Assembly (NCBI RefSeq): GCF_001983105.1
Contig: NZ_MOMC01000016.1
Coordinates: 147,990-155,774 of the forward strand
Reading direction: 5' to 3'
Length of the DNA stretch: 7,785 nucleotides
Source: Pseudofrankia asymbiotica
GTDB lineage: Bacteria > Actinomycetota > Actinomycetes > Frankiales > Frankiaceae
The translations under genes and the position numbers were made by a program. Of the stretch, positions 5,271-7,785 are shown piece by piece (position 1 is the first letter of the stretch; each line of letters starts with the position of its first letter). The notes beneath the pieces are model-generated. The model searched no databases. It saw nothing but the letters and a program-made list of their open reading frames with translations, and had not been told where the DNA came from.

Positions 5271-7232
5271 GTGGTCATTGGCGCGAGAGACGGGGCCGGC
5301 CCGGCTGGGGGCGGTGAGGCTCGCCCGTCGTCGGTCGAGGCTGGCTCGGCGCTGCCGTTCGCGCACCTGCAGGCGCCGAACGCCGCGCTGTACCGGGAGA
5401 CGCTGACCGCGTTCGCCCGGGCGCGCGACCGGTTCATCGTCCACCTGCGCCCGGAGGACGTCGCCGGCGACCTCGGCCGCCCGGGCGACGCCGACGCGGT
5501 CGTGGCGCTGCTCGATCAGCTGGCGCAGTGGGGCAACCTGAGAGCCGACCCCGACACGGGCCGGGTCACGACGGTGGAGGACTTCCACCGGGCTCGGTAC
5601 CTCTACCAGCTGACGCCGGCGGGGCAGGCGGCCGAGGAGGCGCTGGCCGTCTATGACGCGGCGCTCGGGCGGCGTGGCGCGCTGCAGTCGGTCGCGCTCG
5701 ACGACATCACCTCCCAGCTGCGCGCGCTGCTGGAACTGGCCTCGGCCCAGCCCGCCGAGCTGGACCCGGCGAAGGTCCACCTGCTGATGCTCGGGCTCGC
5801 CGAGCGGTTCACCGGCCTCGCCGACAACGCCCAGGCGTTCATGGCGTCGCTGCGTCGAGTGATCGACTTTGCCGACGGTGACGTCGAGGCCTTCGTCGCC
5901 TACAAGCAACGGCTCATCGACTACATCAACCGCTTCATCGCCGACCTCGCGAACCGCGGCGCCCAGATCGCGACGCTGCTCGGGCGGATCGACGCGGTGG
6001 GTGTCGACCGACTCCTCGTCGCCGTCGCCCGCCGCGAGGCCAGCGACGCCCTGCCCGACCTACCGCCCGACGAGCCCGACGGGCCCGACCTGGCCGCCCC
6101 CGCCGTGGCTGTCGGATCCGAGCACGGCGCGTCGGCGAGGCTGGTCGCGTCCGCGGAGGGGGCATCGGCGGAAATCGAGGCCGCGCAGGTCGCGGCCGAA
6201 GAAGGTGCGGCCGAGGACGTCGCGGGTGACGTGGCAGCGGGCGGGCGAGCCGACGCGGAAGCGGCTGTGCGCTCCGCGCTGGACGACTGGCGCAACCGGT
6301 GGCGGGGGCTGCACGACTGGTTCGTCTCGGCCGACACACGCCATCCCTCGCAGGCCAGGCTGCTGCGCGGCGCGGCGATCACGGCGATCACCCAGCTGGT
6401 CGACACGGTCGCCGCGCTCAATGAGCGGCGCGCCGGCCGCTCGGACCGGTCGGCGGACTTCCGGGCGCTCGCTCGCTGGTTCGCCGAGGCGCCCGACGAC
6501 GCGGCCGCGCACCGGCTGTGGCGGGCCGCGTTCGGACTTACCTCCGCCCGCCATCTGACGGTCAGCGAGGAGACGGTCGCGGCCTGGCGGGAGGAGGAGC
6601 CGGCGCCGAGCACCCCGTGGGCGGCCGCCCCGCCGGTGCGGATCAGCCCGCAGCTGCGCCGGACCGGCTCCTACGAGCGGCGCGGCGCGCCCAACCGGGT
6701 CGCCGACCGTGCCGAGCAGCGTCGCGCGCTCGCCGTGCTCGCGGCCCAGGAGGCCGAGCAGGCGGCGGCGGCCCGCGCGCGTCTGGCCACTGGCCGCCCG
6801 GTTCTGCTGCGCGACCTGGAGGTGCTCGACACGCACGCGTTCCGGCTGTTCCTCAGCCTGCTGGGGGACGCGCTCGCGGCCCGGCTCCCGGGCCAGCGTG
6901 AGGTGGAGACGACGTCGAGCGACGGCACGATCCTCATCCGGCTGTCCGCTGTGCCGGGCGGCGGTACCGTCGCGATCGAGACCGAGGACGGCGTGTTGCA
7001 CGGTCCGGAGCATGTCGTCGAGATCGTCGACCTCACTGCCCGCGGCGACCTGCCCGAGCGCGCCGCGCCGACCGAATCCAACGCCCCGCCGCGCCAGCGC
7101 GGCGCGGACGTGGAGCCCGACGGGCCGTCCGGTGTCGACATGCCGCAGGGCGCTGGGACGCAGGGTGCTGGGACGCAGGGCGCTGGGCCGGCGGCCGCCG
7201 CGTCGGCGTTGGCTGGACGGGTCGCCGGATGA
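5271..7232 (+). CDS. jetA: TIGR02677/DUF2397 family protein, JetA of type II Wadjet
   Basis: The 653-residue product matches the DUF2397 family. Landmarks: LPFAHLQAPNAALYRETL at about 28-45, HLRPEDV at 58-64, LDQLAQWGNLRADPDTGRVTTVEDFHRARYLYQLTPAG at about 81-118 (winged-helix region), RVIDFADGDVEAFVAYKQRLIDYINRFI at about 196-223, a coiled middle RWRGLHDWFV near 343-352, and a C-terminal DGTILIRLSAVPGGGTVAIETEDGVLHG near 551-578. By family knowledge, JetA is the MukF-like kleisin of Wadjet, an SMC complex that detects and cleaves circular plasmids. It is longer than the usual roughly 500 residues because of an Ala/Glu/Asp-rich linker (about 262-330) and a repeat-bearing tail (about 594-653). 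GTG 5271 is chosen because it is the last in-frame start before the conserved PFAHLQAPN. The stop overlaps the jetB start by ATGA. The family call is firm; the Wadjet role depends on jetC/jetD beyond the window. Confidence 0.88.
   Translation: MVIGARDGAGPAGGGEARPSSVEAGSALPFAHLQAPNAALYRETLTAFARARDRFIVHLRPEDVAGDLGRPGDADAVVALLDQLAQWGNLRADPDTGRVTTVEDFHRARYLYQLTPAGQAAEEALAVYDAALGRRGALQSVALDDITSQLRALLELASAQPAELDPAKVHLLMLGLAERFTGLADNAQAFMASLRRVIDFADGDVEAFVAYKQRLIDYINRFIADLANRGAQIATLLGRIDAVGVDRLLVAVARREASDALPDLPPDEPDGPDLAAPAVAVGSEHGASARLVASAEGASAEIEAAQVAAEEGAAEDVAGDVAAGGRADAEAAVRSALDDWRNRWRGLHDWFVSADTRHPSQARLLRGAAITAITQLVDTVAALNERRAGRSDRSADFRALARWFAEAPDDAAAHRLWRAAFGLTSARHLTVSEETVAAWREEEPAPSTPWAAAPPVRISPQLRRTGSYERRGAPNRVADRAEQRRALAVLAAQEAEQAAAARARLATGRPVLLRDLEVLDTHAFRLFLSLLGDALAARLPGQREVETTSSDGTILIRLSAVPGGGTVAIETEDGVLHGPEHVVEIVDLTARGDLPERAAPTESNAPPRQRGADVEPDGPSGVDMPQGAGTQGAGTQGAGPAAAASALAGRVAG
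7149..7193 (+). repeat. 15-bp tandem repeat in the jetA tail
   Basis: Three units, GGCGCTGGGACGCAG, GGTGCTGGGACGCAG and GGCGCTGGGCCGGCG, encode GAGTQ-GAGTQ-GAGPA near residues 627-641. They lie in a low-complexity tail after the conserved domain, so they probably add disordered length only. Confidence 0.85.
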
Positions 7233-7785
7233 CGGCGGACGCCCTCGCCGAGGAGACCAGGTCCGCGCGGCGCAAGGCGCTGCGCGCGCTGCTCTCCCGG
7301 CCGTTGCGCGCCGCGGGCGCGGACGACGAGGAGCTGCGGCTCATCCGCCGGCATGCCGCCGAGCTGCGCGCGTGGCTGGCCGCGGAGACCGGGTGGCGGC
7401 TCATCGTCGACTCGGACTCGGCCCGACTGTTCAAGGCCGTCGCGGCCACGGGCGACGACACCTACCCGGCCAGGGACGCGCGTTCCCGCGCGCCGTTCGG
7501 CCGGCGTCGCTATGTGCTGCTCTGTCTCGCGTTGTCGGTGCTGGAGGCGGCGGACGCGCAGATCACCCTCGGCCGGCTGGCGGAGGGGGTGCTCGTCGCG
7601 GCGAGCGACCCGGCGTTGACCGACGCCGGGATCGTGTTCACCCTGGGCCGGAGAGACGAGCGGTCGGACCTGGTCGCCGTCGTCCGGCTGCTGCTGTCCC
7701 TCGGGGTGCTCCGGCGGGTCGCCGGCGACGAGGAGGCCTACCTCGCGGCGAACGGGGACGTGCTCTACGATGTGCGCCGCCGGGT
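7229..7785 (+). CDS. jetB: TIGR02678/DUF2398 family protein, JetB of type II Wadjet (3' end outside window)
   Basis: 185 residues are visible and the frame is open to the last base. Family landmarks: RRKALRALLSRPL at 14-26, LIRRHAAELRAWLAAETGWRLIVDSDSARLFK at about 38-69, FGRRRYVLLCLALSVLEAADAQITLGRLAEGV at about 90-121, and LVAVVRLLLSLGVLRRV at about 148-164. Typical members are close to 400 residues, so about half is missing. By family knowledge this is the MukE-like (KITE) subunit that binds the JetA kleisin and the JetC SMC ATPase. ATG 7229 overlaps the jetA stop in ATGA, which indicates one transcript and translational coupling, so the two subunits are probably made in linked amounts. 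No broken codons are seen in the visible half. Confidence 0.9.
   Translation, partial: MTADALAEETRSARRKALRALLSRPLRAAGADDEELRLIRRHAAELRAWLAAETGWRLIVDSDSARLFKAVAATGDDTYPARDARSRAPFGRRRYVLLCLALSVLEAADAQITLGRLAEGVLVAASDPALTDAGIVFTLGRRDERSDLVAVVRLLLSLGVLRRVAGDEEAYLAANGDVLYDVRRR

Overview
The base composition is very GC-rich, with strong G/C preference at third codon positions and GTG starts. An SsgA-like protein is present, a family known from morphologically complex, sporulating actinobacteria. Together these suggest a filamentous actinomycete, and a Frankia-like organism would fit. The genus is inference.

Layout, left to right: (1) the 3' end of a serpin gene on +. (2) An SsgA/SsgB-family gene on -, convergent with the serpin. 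(3) A 550-base gap holding a 9-bp tandem array. (4) A complete thiolase gene on +, closed by a long perfect terminator hairpin. (5) A gap ending in copy A of a structured repeat of about 170 bp. (6) A CapA-like metallophosphatase gene on +. (7) A second, broken copy of the 3' end of a thiolase gene, with an internal deletion and an expanded 15-bp repeat. (8) Copy B of the structured repeat. (9) The first two genes of what looks like a type II Wadjet (JetABCD) plasmid-defence operon: a DUF2397/TIGR02677 protein (JetA) and, with an ATGA overlap, a DUF2398/TIGR02678 protein (JetB) cut by the window end.

The serpin, SsgA-like, thiolase and CapA-like genes do not form an obvious pathway and look like separate transcription units. 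The two jet genes are translationally coupled. From family knowledge they should be followed, outside the window, by an SMC-like ATPase (JetC) and a Toprim nuclease (JetD). The stretch just left of the operon (repeat A, capA, thiolase fragment, repeat B) carries signs of past duplication and deletion, as at an insertion hotspot.

The Wadjet family itself is already described. The least explained item is the repeat pair A/B. Both copies share an outer inverted pair and two internal hairpins, and the copies differ by compensatory base changes that keep the pairing. It could be a MITE-like element or a structured RNA.
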